NCBI GenBank assembly: GCA_012744295.1
Contig: JAAYIB010000129.1
Coordinates: 1 to 21,383 of the forward strand
Origin: Acholeplasmataceae bacterium
GTDB lineage: Bacteria; Bacillota; Negativicutes; Acidaminococcales; Acidaminococcaceae
Length of the DNA: 21,383 nt
Direction: 5' to 3'
Shown here: positions 13,734 to 21,383 of the stretch, in pieces
Layout of the letters: every line of letters begins with the position of its first letter
Position numbering within the stretch: the first letter of the stretch is position 1
Made by a program: the position numbers and the translations under genes
Notes under the pieces: model-generated
Database searches by the model: none
What the model saw: the letters and a program-made list of their open reading frames with translations, nothing else
What the model was told of the DNA's origin: nothing

Positions 13734-14390
13734 GTGGATTTGAATTTTGCTTTGATTAAGAACGCAATTCCACTGCTCCTTCAGGGTGCGGGGATAACGA
13801 TACAGATTACGGCGCTGAGCGTTGGTCTCGGACTTTTGATCGGCATGCTGGTTGGCGTGGCCAGACTGTCCACCGTCAAACCTGTCAAGTACCTGTCGAA
13901 CGTCTATGTGGACTTCATACGCGGCACGCCCCTGCTGGTGCAAATCTTTCTGGTATACTTCGCACTGCCGATATTGACAGGGTCGCGTATAGATCCTTTT
14001 GTTGCGGCAATTGCTGCCTGCTCAATCAACAGCGGAGCCTATATCGCCGAAATTTTCCGCGGCGGCATCCAGTCTATTGACAAAGGTCAGACGGAAGCAG
14101 GGCGCTCGCTTGGCTTGAGCTGGTTTCAGACAATGCGGCATATAATAATGCCGCAGGCTTTCAAGAGAATAATTCCGCCTCTCGGCAATGAGTTTATCGC
14201 AATGCTTAAGGATTCGAGCCTGGTATCGGTCATCGGCTTCGAGGAACTTACAAGGCGGGGGCAGCTTATTATTGCCCGTACTTACGCTTCTTTTGAAATA
14301 TGGCTGGCGGTTGCCTTTATCTATCTTATCATGACCTTTACAATTTCACGCTTCGTCGCATACTTGGAGCGGAGGTATCAAGTCAAATGA
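13734..14390 (+). CDS. Amino-acid ABC transporter permease (HisM/GlnP family)
   Basis: 218 residues from GTG 13734, read as MDLNFALIKNAIPLLLQGAG, the typical family opening; the in-frame TTG at 13716 would add six residues that look non-native. Neither start has a strong Shine-Dalgarno site, so the choice is tentative. Five or so membrane helices are visible, e.g. ITIQITALSVGLGLLIGMLV, LLVQIFLVYFALPIL and IWLAVAFIYLIMTF. The EAA loop that docks on the ATPase is EAGRSLGLSWFQTMRHIIMP. The protein forms the translocation pore, probably as a homodimer. It ends in an ATGA overlap with the ATPase gene, so the two are translationally coupled. Confidence 0.92.
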   Translation: MDLNFALIKNAIPLLLQGAGITIQITALSVGLGLLIGMLVGVARLSTVKPVKYLSNVYVDFIRGTPLLVQIFLVYFALPILTGSRIDPFVAAIAACSINSGAYIAEIFRGGIQSIDKGQTEAGRSLGLSWFQTMRHIIMPQAFKRIIPPLGNEFIAMLKDSSLVSVIGFEELTRRGQLIIARTYASFEIWLAVAFIYLIMTFTISRFVAYLERRYQVK

Positions 14391-15106
14391 TTAAAATTGA
14401 AAATCTGCACAAAAGTTTCGGCGAGCTTGAGGTTTTGTGCGGCATAGACCTTGAGATAGCCGAGAGGGAAGTGGTGGTTATCATCGGGCCCTCGGGCTCC
14501 GGCAAGAGCACGCTGCTGCGCTGCATTAATTTCTTGGAGGAACCGTCTTCCGGCTCTATTACCGTTGACGGCATAGCTCTTAGCGGCGAGGCAAATATTA
14601 ACGCCGTCCGGCGGGAAGTCGGCATGGTTTTTCAAAGATTCAATCTTTTCCCCCATATGACGGTAATGGAAAATCTCTTGTTGGCTCCGATGAAGGTACG
14701 CAAGCTGAGCAGGGAAGATGCGGAAAAAATTGCATTGAGCCTGTTGGTGAAGGTTGGAATGGAAAGCAAGGCCAACGCCTATCCCGAGCAATTATCGGGA
14801 GGACAGCAGCAAAGGGTTGCCATTGCCCGTGCCTTGGCGATGAAACCGAAGGCCCTGCTTTTTGATGAGCCGACATCGGCGCTTGATCCGGAAATGATTA
14901 AGGAAGTTCTTGACGTAATGAAGGCTCTCGCCGAAGAAGGAATGACGATGGTCGTTGTTACGCACGAAATGGGCTTTGCCCGGGAGGTCGGCGATCGCGT
15001 TATTTTCATTGATGGCGGGAAAATTGTTGAACAAGGTTCTCCGGAAATGATTTTCAACAACGCCAGAGAGGAAAGAACAAAGAGCTTTCTTTCAAAAATA
15101 CTATAA
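14387..15106 (+). CDS. Amino-acid ABC transporter ATP-binding protein (GlnQ/HisP family)
   Basis: 239 residues, usual length. ATG 14387 overlaps the permease stop (ATGA) and follows GGAGCGGAGG; the frame also extends upstream within the permease but only this start gives MIKIENLHKSFG. All nucleotide-binding motifs are intact: Walker A GPSGSGKST, Q-loop VFQRFNLFPH, signature LSGGQQQRVAIARAL, Walker B LLFDEPTSALDPE and H-loop VVVTHEMGFA. It powers uptake through the permease with the two lipoproteins. The FNLFPHMTVMENL stretch marks the polar amino-acid import subfamily. No clear terminator follows. Confidence 0.95.
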   Translation: MIKIENLHKSFGELEVLCGIDLEIAEREVVVIIGPSGSGKSTLLRCINFLEEPSSGSITVDGIALSGEANINAVRREVGMVFQRFNLFPHMTVMENLLLAPMKVRKLSREDAEKIALSLLVKVGMESKANAYPEQLSGGQQQRVAIARALAMKPKALLFDEPTSALDPEMIKEVLDVMKALAEEGMTMVVVTHEMGFAREVGDRVIFIDGGKIVEQGSPEMIFNNAREERTKSFLSKIL

Positions 15107-15189
15107 TTAAAAACAATGTTTCAATTGTGCCAAATTCCATCTCGATAAATCCTGTTTCTGTAAATTTATTGCTTTTCGAATTATGATTT

Positions 15190-15216
15190 GCAGGAATAAC
15201 AAGACTCATGGCGAAA
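15190..15216 (+). promoter_or_regulatory. Possible sigma-H-type promoter for hpf
   Basis: GCAGGAATA (15190-15198) fits the sigma-H -35 consensus RNAGGAWWW. Eleven bases further, GGCGAAA (15210-15216) matches RNNGAAT at six of seven positions. In Bacillus subtilis the hpf (yvyD) gene is under sigma-B and sigma-H. No good sigma-A site is visible in the 171-base gap. Confidence 0.45.
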
Positions 15217-15277
15217 CTATATTCTAAAGAATGAAGAAGATTTTTAATCTTTGTTTTTATATAAGGAGGTTTTGACT

Positions 15278-15832
15278 ATGAGTGTTAACATTCGTGGCAA
15301 GAACATTGATGTAACCCCTGCATTGAAAGATTATGTTGAGAAAAAGGTTGTGAAGGTGACCAAACAGTTTAGGACGGTCGGTGACATTTCGGTCCTGATG
15401 AGAGTCGAAAAGGGCGACAGCATCAAAGGCGAGAGGGTCGGAGATAACGTTGTAGAGATTACCTTTCCTGCTGGAGGAGTAATTTTCAGAGCTCAGGAAA
15501 CAACAAAGGACATGTACTCCTCAATCGACCTGGTAGTCGAGAAGATTGAACGCCAAATCCATAAATACAAAACCAAGCTGATGAGAAACCGCTACAGCAA
15601 TTTCAAGGAGGAACAGCCAGTTTCCGTTGTCGCTTCTGAGGAACCGGAGTTCAGGATTGTCAGGAACAAGCGTTTTGTAATGAGGCCAATGGGGGTAGAG
15701 GAAGCGGTTATGCAGATGAACCTTCTGAATCACGACTTCTTCGTGTTTTTTGATGACGAGCTTGAGGCCGTGAATGTTGTTTATCGACGTAAAGATGGCG
15801 ACTATGGACTGTTGTCGCCGGAATTGAAATAA
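15278..15832 (+). CDS. hpf: Long-form ribosome hibernation promoting factor
   Basis: 184 residues from ATG 15278, behind AAGGAGG; an upstream in-frame TTG at 15251 lacks support. Residues 1-100 are the RaiA/HPF domain that binds in the decoding region of the 30S subunit (MSVNIRGKNIDVTPALKDYVEKK is cut here: see MSVNIRGKNIDVTP and IERQIHKYKTKLMR). A linker of ~25 residues leads to the C-terminal dimerization domain (FRIVRNKRFVMRPM to the end, about 128-184), which joins two 70S ribosomes into an inactive 100S dimer. This long form is the type usual in Firmicutes. It is expressed alone between an ABC operon and a terminator, with a candidate sigma-H promoter, consistent with stationary-phase control. 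Confidence 0.95.
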   Translation: MSVNIRGKNIDVTPALKDYVEKKVVKVTKQFRTVGDISVLMRVEKGDSIKGERVGDNVVEITFPAGGVIFRAQETTKDMYSSIDLVVEKIERQIHKYKTKLMRNRYSNFKEEQPVSVVASEEPEFRIVRNKRFVMRPMGVEEAVMQMNLLNHDFFVFFDDELEAVNVVYRRKDGDYGLLSPELK

Positions 15833-15849
15833 GTTCATCGAAATGTTAC

Positions 15850-15880
15850 AAAAACCTAGGATGCTGATCCTAGGTTTTTT
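15850..15880. terminator. Intrinsic terminator after hpf
   Basis: AAAAACCTAGGAT (15850-15862) with ATCCTAGGTTTTT (15867-15879) around a four-base loop, ending in six T. The last T residues also start the -35 box of the secA promoter. Confidence 0.93.
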
Positions 15881-15907
15881 GACTTTTGGTACCGCTTCTG
15901 TTAAAAT
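15879..15907 (+). promoter_or_regulatory. Sigma-A promoter for secA
   Basis: TTGACT (15879-15884), 17 bases and TAAAAT (15902-15907). The -35 overlaps the T-run of the hpf terminator. Start near 15914, giving a ~44-base leader to TTG 15958. Confidence 0.75.
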
Positions 15908-15957
15908 TTACTATTGAGCATGGACGGATTTAGAGCGAAAAATGAGGAGTGATTGCA

Positions 15958-18483
15958 TTGCTCGAAGGACTGATTAAAAAAATTTTCGGAGATCCCAATG
16001 AAAAAGAATTAAAGAAACTGCAAGGTTACATTGACGCAATAAATGCTTTGGAAAAAGATACAGAAAAAATGAGCGACGCCAGCCTTACAGGCAAAACGGC
16101 CGAGTTCAGGGAAAGACTGGCAAAGGGCGAACCCCTGGAAGACCTCCTGCCGGAAGCCTTTGCCGTTGTGCGTGAGGCCTCAAGGCGTGTAACCGGGCTG
16201 CGGCATTTTGATGTGCAGCTTGCAGGCGGCTGCGTGCTCCATCGTGGGAAAATTGCCGAAATGCGTACGGGCGAAGGCAAGACGCTTGTGGCAACGCTGC
16301 CTGCGTATCTCAATGCTTTGACGGGTAAAGGCGTTCACGTCGTTACGGTCAATGAATACCTGGCAAAGCGAGACAGCACTGATATGGGACGTATTTACAA
16401 CTTCCTCGGACTTTCTGTCGGCTTGATTGTGCATGGTCTTGATTTCCCGGAAAGAAAGGCTGCTTATGCCGCGGATATTACTTACGGCACAAACAACGAA
16501 TTTGGCTTTGACTACTTGCGCGACAACATGGTTGTAGGCGTTGACCAAATGGTGCAGCGTCCTTTGAATTTCGCAATCGTCGACGAAGTTGACAGCATTT
16601 TGATTGACGAGGCGCGTACGCCTCTCATTATTTCGGGGCCGGGTGAAAAATCCACGGACCTTTACAAGGTTTTGGCCCGCGTTGTCGCACAAATGGCTGA
16701 AGGAGAAGACTACATTGTAGACGAAAAGATGAAAACCGCAGCGCCGACTGAGATTGGTATTGCCAAGGCGGAAAAAATGCTCGGCGTTTCCAATATGTAT
16801 GCCGGCGAGGCAAGCATCGACTTCTCACATCAATTGATGCAGGCCTTAAAGGCAAAGTCTCTCATGCATCGTGACCGCGATTACGTAGTCAAAGACGGCG
16901 AGGTCATCATTGTTGACGAGTTTACCGGCAGGCTGATGTTCGGCAGACGCTTTTCCGAGGGTCTGCACCAGGCCATAGAGGCCAAGGAAGGTGTCAAAGT
17001 TGAGCGTGAAAGTCAGACACTGGCGACGATAACCTTCCAGAACTATTTCCGTATGTACAAGAAGCTGTCAGGCATGACAGGCACGGCCAAAACCGAGGAG
17101 CAGGAATTTCAAAAAATCTATGGCCTTGACGTAATCGTTGTGCCGACTAACAAGCCAAATCAGCGGATTGATTATCCGGACGTCATCTATAAAACCAAGA
17201 ATGCCAAATACAAAGCTGCCGCAAACGAGATTGAGGAATGTCACAAAACAGGCCGGCCGGTACTTGTCGGTACGACTTCGATAGCACAGTCTGAGGAGCT
17301 TTCCGCAACCTTGAAAAGGCGAGGAATTCTCCACAATGTTCTCAATGCAAAATTCCATGAGAAGGAAGCGGAGATAATCGCCGACGCCGGCCAGCATGGA
17401 GCCGTGACCATTGCCACCAATATGGCCGGACGAGGTACGGACATTGTTTTGGGCGAAGGAGTGCCGGCTTTGGGCGGGCTTCACATCATCGGTACCGAAC
17501 GCCATGAGAGCCGCCGCATTGACAACCAGCTAAGAGGGCGCTGCGCACGGCAGGGAGACCCCGGTTCAACCCGGTTCTACCTTTCCCTGGAAGACGACCT
17601 GATGAGGCTTTTCGGTTCGGATAACATCTCCAGCATCATGGACAAACTCGGTATGGAAGAAGACGAGCCGATTGAACATAGTCTTGTGACGAAATCGATA
17701 GAATCGGCTCAGAAAAAGGTCGAGTCACGCAATTTCGACATGCGCAAGCACGTTCTGGAATATGACGACGTCATGAACCAGCAGCGCGAGGTTATCTATT
17801 CCCAGCGCCGCAAAATACTTCTGGAAGACAATCTGCGTGAAAACGTAGTCGACATGATTGACCGCGTTGTTGATAGAACCATGGCCATGTATGCCCCGCC
17901 AGAAGTTTATTCCGAGGAGTGGGACCTGCCCGCCATGATTGCCTACGCGGAGGAATTTTATGCGCCGCCAAACACACTGACCGTTGAATATCTGCAAAAC
18001 CTAAGCCGCGAAGAATTAAATGACTATTTGCACAAGCTGGCGCTTGATTATTATGAGCAGCGTGAAGAGGCGGTATCGCCGGGAGTCATGCGCGAGCTCG
18101 AGAATATCGTCGTGCTGAAGGTTGTCGACAGCCACTGGATGGAACATCTCGATTCGATGGATATGCTGCGTGAAGGCGTTGGCCTGCGGGCTTATGGCCA
18201 GAGAGACCCGCTTGTTGAATACAAGCTGGAGGCTTATGACATGTTCCAGGCTATGATTGACGCAATCCAGGATGACGTCGTTCGTTACATGTACAGAGTC
18301 AATGTAGTGACACAACCCAAGGTTGAGGATCATCTGCAAAAGGCCCAGGCCAATAATCCCGGCGGAGACGCCGAGCAGGATGTGAAAAAGCCTGTTGTCA
18401 AGGGTGAAACCATAGGCCGCAATGACCCGTGCCCCTGCGGCAGCGGTAAAAAATATAAGAACTGCTGCGGAAACCAGAAATAG
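15958..18483 (+). CDS. secA: Preprotein translocase ATPase SecA
   Basis: Motor that drives unfolded preproteins through SecYEG. 841 residues from TTG 15958, chosen because GAGGAG lies eight bases upstream and the start MLEGLIKKIFGDPNEKELKK matches the family; the GTG at 15949 overlaps that Shine-Dalgarno site. Motifs include Walker A MRTGEGKT (102-109), the DEAD-type box DEVD (209-212) with DEARTPLIISG, the preprotein cross-linking region, the motor domain 2 block MAGRGTDI and ERHESRRIDNQLRGR. The C-terminus carries the zinc-binding linker RNDPCPCGSGKKYKNCCG, which binds SecB or ribosomes in many species. The gene has its own promoter, overlapping the hpf terminator, and prfB follows 86 bases later, the conserved secA-prfB order of many Firmicutes. 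Confidence 0.98.
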   Translation: MLEGLIKKIFGDPNEKELKKLQGYIDAINALEKDTEKMSDASLTGKTAEFRERLAKGEPLEDLLPEAFAVVREASRRVTGLRHFDVQLAGGCVLHRGKIAEMRTGEGKTLVATLPAYLNALTGKGVHVVTVNEYLAKRDSTDMGRIYNFLGLSVGLIVHGLDFPERKAAYAADITYGTNNEFGFDYLRDNMVVGVDQMVQRPLNFAIVDEVDSILIDEARTPLIISGPGEKSTDLYKVLARVVAQMAEGEDYIVDEKMKTAAPTEIGIAKAEKMLGVSNMYAGEASIDFSHQLMQALKAKSLMHRDRDYVVKDGEVIIVDEFTGRLMFGRRFSEGLHQAIEAKEGVKVERESQTLATITFQNYFRMYKKLSGMTGTAKTEEQEFQKIYGLDVIVVPTNKPNQRIDYPDVIYKTKNAKYKAAANEIEECHKTGRPVLVGTTSIAQSEELSATLKRRGILHNVLNAKFHEKEAEIIADAGQHGAVTIATNMAGRGTDIVLGEGVPALGGLHIIGTERHESRRIDNQLRGRCARQGDPGSTRFYLSLEDDLMRLFGSDNISSIMDKLGMEEDEPIEHSLVTKSIESAQKKVESRNFDMRKHVLEYDDVMNQQREVIYSQRRKILLEDNLRENVVDMIDRVVDRTMAMYAPPEVYSEEWDLPAMIAYAEEFYAPPNTLTVEYLQNLSREELNDYLHKLALDYYEQREEAVSPGVMRELENIVVLKVVDSHWMEHLDSMDMLREGVGLRAYGQRDPLVEYKLEAYDMFQAMIDAIQDDVVRYMYRVNVVTQPKVEDHLQKAQANNPGGDAEQDVKKPVVKGETIGRNDPCPCGSGKKYKNCCGNQK

Positions 18484-18490
18484 TATCGCT

Positions 18491-18530
18491 GCGAAGCCGG
18501 GACTTGTTTTGTGTCGGCTTCGCTTAAGTT
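18491..18530 (+). terminator. Hairpin after secA, weak terminator
   Basis: GCGAAGCCG (18491-18499) pairs perfectly with CGGCTTCGC (18515-18523), 15-base loop, followed by TTAAGTTATTT, a poor T-run. It probably attenuates or protects the 3' end, and transcription may continue into prfB. Confidence 0.5.
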
Positions 18531-18569
18531 ATTTACAACATGATAATTATCGTAAAGGATGTGAAGCGT

Positions 18570-19677
18570 TTGCTTATAGAGGAATATAAACCGGAAATCA
18601 GCAACTTGAGGCAGAAGTTAGACGAAATGAGGGGGTCTCTTTGACGTCGCTCGCAAAGAAGACCGCATAGCGGAATTAGAGCACAAGATGGGTGAGCAGA
18701 ATTTTTGGGACAACCCTGACGAGGCTCAAAAAGTTGCCCAGACAGTCACACAATTGAAGGACGAAATCAATCTTTACCATGCACTCGAAAAGAGAGTGGA
18801 AGACCTTGAAGTCATGCTGGAGTTGGCGATGGAGGAAGAAGACGCGGGTATTTTGGGAGAGATTGAGCAGAGTCTTGCTTCCGTTATCGCCGACGTTGAA
18901 CATTTGGAACTCGGCATGCTGCTGTCCGGAGAATATGACGGCAATAATGCCATTTTAACCTTGCATGCCGGTGCAGGGGGAACAGAGGCCCAGGACTGGA
19001 CCTCAATGCTTCTCAGAATGTTTGGCCGTTTTGCCGAGCGTTCCGGCTACAGTGTGGAAATACTCGACTACCAGCCCGGTGACGAAGCGGGAGTAAAAAG
19101 TGTGACTCTCGACATCAAGGGTCACAACGCATATGGATACTTGAAATCGGAAAAAGGCGTGCACCGTCTTGTGCGAATTTCCCCCTTCGATTCCAATGCC
19201 CGCAGGCACACATCCTTCGCGGCAGTCGATGTCATGCCCGAAATTGACGATGCAGTTGAAGTCAACATTAACCAGGCCGACTTGAAAGTAGATACATATC
19301 GAGCCAGCGGAGCAGGCGGCCAGCATATCAATAAAACCGATTCGGCCGTACGCATGACGCACATTCCAACAGGAATTATAGTTCAATGCCAAAGCCAGCG
19401 GTCACAGATTCAGAATCGGGAACGTTGTCTGCAGCTTTTGCGGGCCAAGCTTTTTGAATATGAAAAACAAAAGCAGCAAGACCTGAAGTCGAACATCGCG
19501 GGCGACTACCAGGCAATAGAATGGGGAAGCCAGATCAGGTCATATGTCTTCCATCCCTACAACCTGGTCAAGGATCATCGCACAGGTGCGGAAACAGGTA
19601 ACGTGCAGGCTGTCATGGACGGTTCGCTCGAACCTTTTGTCGAGGCATATCTGCGAAGCCTGCAGAAAATCAAATGA
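18570..19677 (+). CDS. prfB: Peptide chain release factor 2 with programmed +1 frameshift
   Basis: Recognises UAA and UGA and releases the finished peptide. The gene is in two frames: 18570-18641 (24 codons, start TTG behind AAAGGA) and 18643-19677. At the join AGGGGG (18630-18635) acts as an internal Shine-Dalgarno, then TCT, CTT and the stop TGA followed by C (CTT TGA C). The ribosome slips +1 on CTT when RF2 is scarce, skipping a T; this gives autoregulation. The full protein is 368 residues. It has the coiled domain 1, the RF2 anticodon tripeptide SPF (204-206; RISPFDSNARRH) and the catalytic GGQ (249-251; SGAGGQHINKT). The GTG at 18561 is in frame but too close to the Shine-Dalgarno. The ATG at 18688 is internal. 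Confidence 0.96.
18625..18645 (+). promoter_or_regulatory. prfB recoding site (internal Shine-Dalgarno, slippery CTT, UGA-C)
   Basis: The order AGGGGG, three bases, CTT, TGA, C is the conserved RF2 frameshift signal. The TGA at 18642-18644 is read as a stop when RF2 is plentiful, and otherwise skipped by +1 movement. Confidence 0.96.
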
Positions 19678-19711
19678 GTAACTTAAGAATGCGTGATAGG
19701 TGGAGATTTTT

Positions 19712-21383
19712 TTGAGAAAAGGCCGTTATAACAAGCTTTTGATCATATTGATAGCAGTGGGGTTTGTCTTCTCGCTTTTCCTGAACTTTCAGCGTCATAC
19801 GGTAGAACAGGCCAACAAAACCGTGGAAATGGCAATGGAGTATGAAAGCATTGCGAGAATGGCCAGTGCGGAAGGCATTGACGAGAAGCAGGCGCTGCGT
19901 ATGTTCAAAGAGCGGGGCGTGACGAGCCTGGTCCTTTTTGACAGCACTCTGCAAAAGCTTAGGGAGAAGGGCAAGGTGACAGTCGTTACCGGCTCTGAGC
20001 TCTTACATTCTTACAATACGGGACAGCTCAGAGAAGGATCTTGGCAGGAACTCGCCAAAAAAGGCAGTATCGAGGCGAACGCGGCCTATATAACCGGGGG
20101 AACTTCTGCTGCTGCATTGGAAGACCTGAAAGAAGACCTGCCCCTAAGGTTCGGCAAAGAAATGGTCCGAATTGTATCGCAAGAGCCTTTGATTATCGAA
20201 CTCAAAGGCGACCCGAAGCTTATTGACGCAGAAGCTTACGGTGAACAAAAAGGCATGCTCCAAATGGATTTAGGCCTGTCATCGGATGAACTGCTGCTGG
20301 CTAAAAAGAACGGTTTCATGGTGATTGCCCGTCCGGTCAATTACGGAAGCGGCTACAGCAGGTTCGCCGCGCCTGCACGCGAGCAGATTGACAGCTTTTT
20401 TTCCCGCATTGATAAGTCCGGTGCTTTGATTTCTGCTTTTGCCGGCAGCGGCAGAACTATATTGGGCAATGCCGAGAACCTCTCCTATGTCTCAGGCGAG
20501 CTTTTAAAAAGGAATATCACGCTTGCGATGGTGGAAAACGTGGTCCAGCTTCAGTTTGCGCCTATGGACGGCCTTGTGCAAATGGCCGAGCTGATGAATT
20601 ATCGCTCAGCCAGGACGTATGTGATCGACAAAGCCGAACAGAAAAAACTCAAGGTTTCTGAAGCGACAAGACGTTGGGCTTTAACGGACGAAGAAAGAAA
20701 TGTCCGCATTAATTACATAAAAACCTTCTTAACGCCGCAAGACGGCAAGACGCTGCTGCAAACAAACCTTGATTATGCGGAAAGCATCACCAAGAGTGTA
20801 GAAGCAAGAAACCTGCAGATAGGAAGGGCAGGCGTCTTTGACAATTACAAGCCCAACCGGCTGCTCTTTGTACCAATTATATTTGGAATAATGGCGGCGG
20901 GAGTTCTTTACCTGAACCAGTTGACGGATTTAAGCAAACAGAAGCAGTACTGGCTCATAGCGGCAGGAGGAACGGTTTTCAGCCTAATTGCATTATTGAC
21001 CACTGCCCTGCTGGCGAGACAAGTTCTGGCCCTAGGAGCGGCGACTGTGATCCCCGTCCTCTCCCTAAACTACGTGCTGAATATTTGGGACAATTATCAC
21101 GGAGGCGTAAAGCGCCTCAGGGCTGTGCTGGCAAGTGCCACATGGCAGTTGACGCTTGCGGTTGCCTTGTCGCTGATTGGCGCCTCCTTTGTCGGGGCTA
21201 TTCTCGGTGATATAAGGTTCATGTTGGAGATCGATATTTACAAAGGAGTAAAACTCACCTTTATTCTGCCTATTTTGCTGATGTTTGTTCTTTGCATCAG
21301 AAGATACTCTCTCTTTGAGGGTGATGACGAGAATAAAAATGTTTTGATGCGCCTGGAAAGCATTCTGTCCAGGCCACTTACGC
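19712..21383 (+). CDS. DUF5693-type membrane protein, 3' end outside window
   Basis: A single open frame of 557 codons from TTG 19712 to the window edge, with AGGTGG nine bases upstream; no in-frame stop appears. The start is a short cytoplasmic MRKGRYNK, then one membrane helix (LLIILIAVGFVFSLFL). About 350 extracytoplasmic residues follow, with repeated alpha/beta elements (e.g. FMVIARPVNYGSGYSRF, ALISAFAGSGRTILGN). Then come at least five hydrophobic segments: LLFVPIIFGIMAAGVLYL, YWLIAAGGTVFSLIALL, LGAATVIPVLSLNYVL, TWQLTLAVALSLIGASF and LTFILPILLMFVLCI. This layout is that of the DUF5693 family of Firmicutes, whose function is unknown and which often neighbours csaB (pyruvylation of cell-wall polymer, S-layer anchoring). 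It lies 34 bases after prfB, so probably in the same operon. The neighbour downstream is not visible. Confidence 0.85.
   Translation, partial: MRKGRYNKLLIILIAVGFVFSLFLNFQRHTVEQANKTVEMAMEYESIARMASAEGIDEKQALRMFKERGVTSLVLFDSTLQKLREKGKVTVVTGSELLHSYNTGQLREGSWQELAKKGSIEANAAYITGGTSAAALEDLKEDLPLRFGKEMVRIVSQEPLIIELKGDPKLIDAEAYGEQKGMLQMDLGLSSDELLLAKKNGFMVIARPVNYGSGYSRFAAPAREQIDSFFSRIDKSGALISAFAGSGRTILGNAENLSYVSGELLKRNITLAMVENVVQLQFAPMDGLVQMAELMNYRSARTYVIDKAEQKKLKVSEATRRWALTDEERNVRINYIKTFLTPQDGKTLLQTNLDYAESITKSVEARNLQIGRAGVFDNYKPNRLLFVPIIFGIMAAGVLYLNQLTDLSKQKQYWLIAAGGTVFSLIALLTTALLARQVLALGAATVIPVLSLNYVLNIWDNYHGGVKRLRAVLASATWQLTLAVALSLIGASFVGAILGDIRFMLEIDIYKGVKLTFILPILLMFVLCIRRYSLFEGDDENKNVLMRLESILSRPLT

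Noticed and set aside
18688..19677. prfB as a single-frame gene starting at ATG 18688
   Set aside because: It would lack the N-terminal helices; the upstream frame joins by the conserved +1 recoding site.
1..21383. CRISPR array, insertion sequence, prophage, tRNA or rRNA
   Set aside because: No evenly spaced repeats, transposase motifs, phage genes or tRNA/rRNA signatures were seen on either strand.

Overview
The window is 21.4 kb of a densely coded bacterial chromosome. The regulatory elements are of Firmicutes type: a glmS ribozyme, a ZTP riboswitch, consensus sigma-A promoters, many intrinsic terminators, TTG/GTG starts behind strong Shine-Dalgarno sites, a long-form hibernation factor and RecD2. 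The mix of low-GC-Firmicutes gene families with roughly balanced base composition suggests the class Negativicutes (diderm Firmicutes), but that is inference and a Clostridia member is possible. No transposon, prophage, CRISPR array, tRNA or rRNA gene was seen.

Left part (1-5882): the end of glmM (5' end outside the window), then a 342-base gap holding a sigma-A promoter, a long hairpin and a glmS ribozyme, then glmS. Together these make amino-sugar precursors for the cell wall, with glmS mRNA predicted to be self-cleaved when GlcN6P is abundant. A convergent radical-SAM (PflX/COG1313-like) gene follows. After it a perfect consensus promoter and a ZTP riboswitch with terminator drive a stand-alone AICAR formyltransferase.

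Middle part (5883-11448): a minus-strand operon of three genes is read from one perfect consensus promoter: a SpeD-like protein lacking the pyruvoyl-forming serine, a HAD phosphatase and a secreted pentapeptide-repeat protein. Back-to-back with it is a plus-strand recD2-comFC pair. A convergent HD-GYP-like gene, with two changed conserved residues, ends inside the bidirectional terminator it shares with comFC.

The 520-base gap at 11449-11971 holds a promoter, a ~275-nt RNA closed by a long-range stem, and a strong terminator: a probable non-coding RNA. Its place between comFC and hpf suggests the raiA-motif RNA family, but this was not confirmed by alignment. Then comes a polar amino-acid ABC transporter with two tandem paralogous binding lipoproteins, a permease and an ATPase, with a terminator between the binding proteins and the permease.

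Right part (15107-21383): hpf (with a possible sigma-H promoter), secA, prfB with the classic programmed +1 frameshift, and a large membrane protein of DUF5693 type that starts at TTG and runs off the window end.
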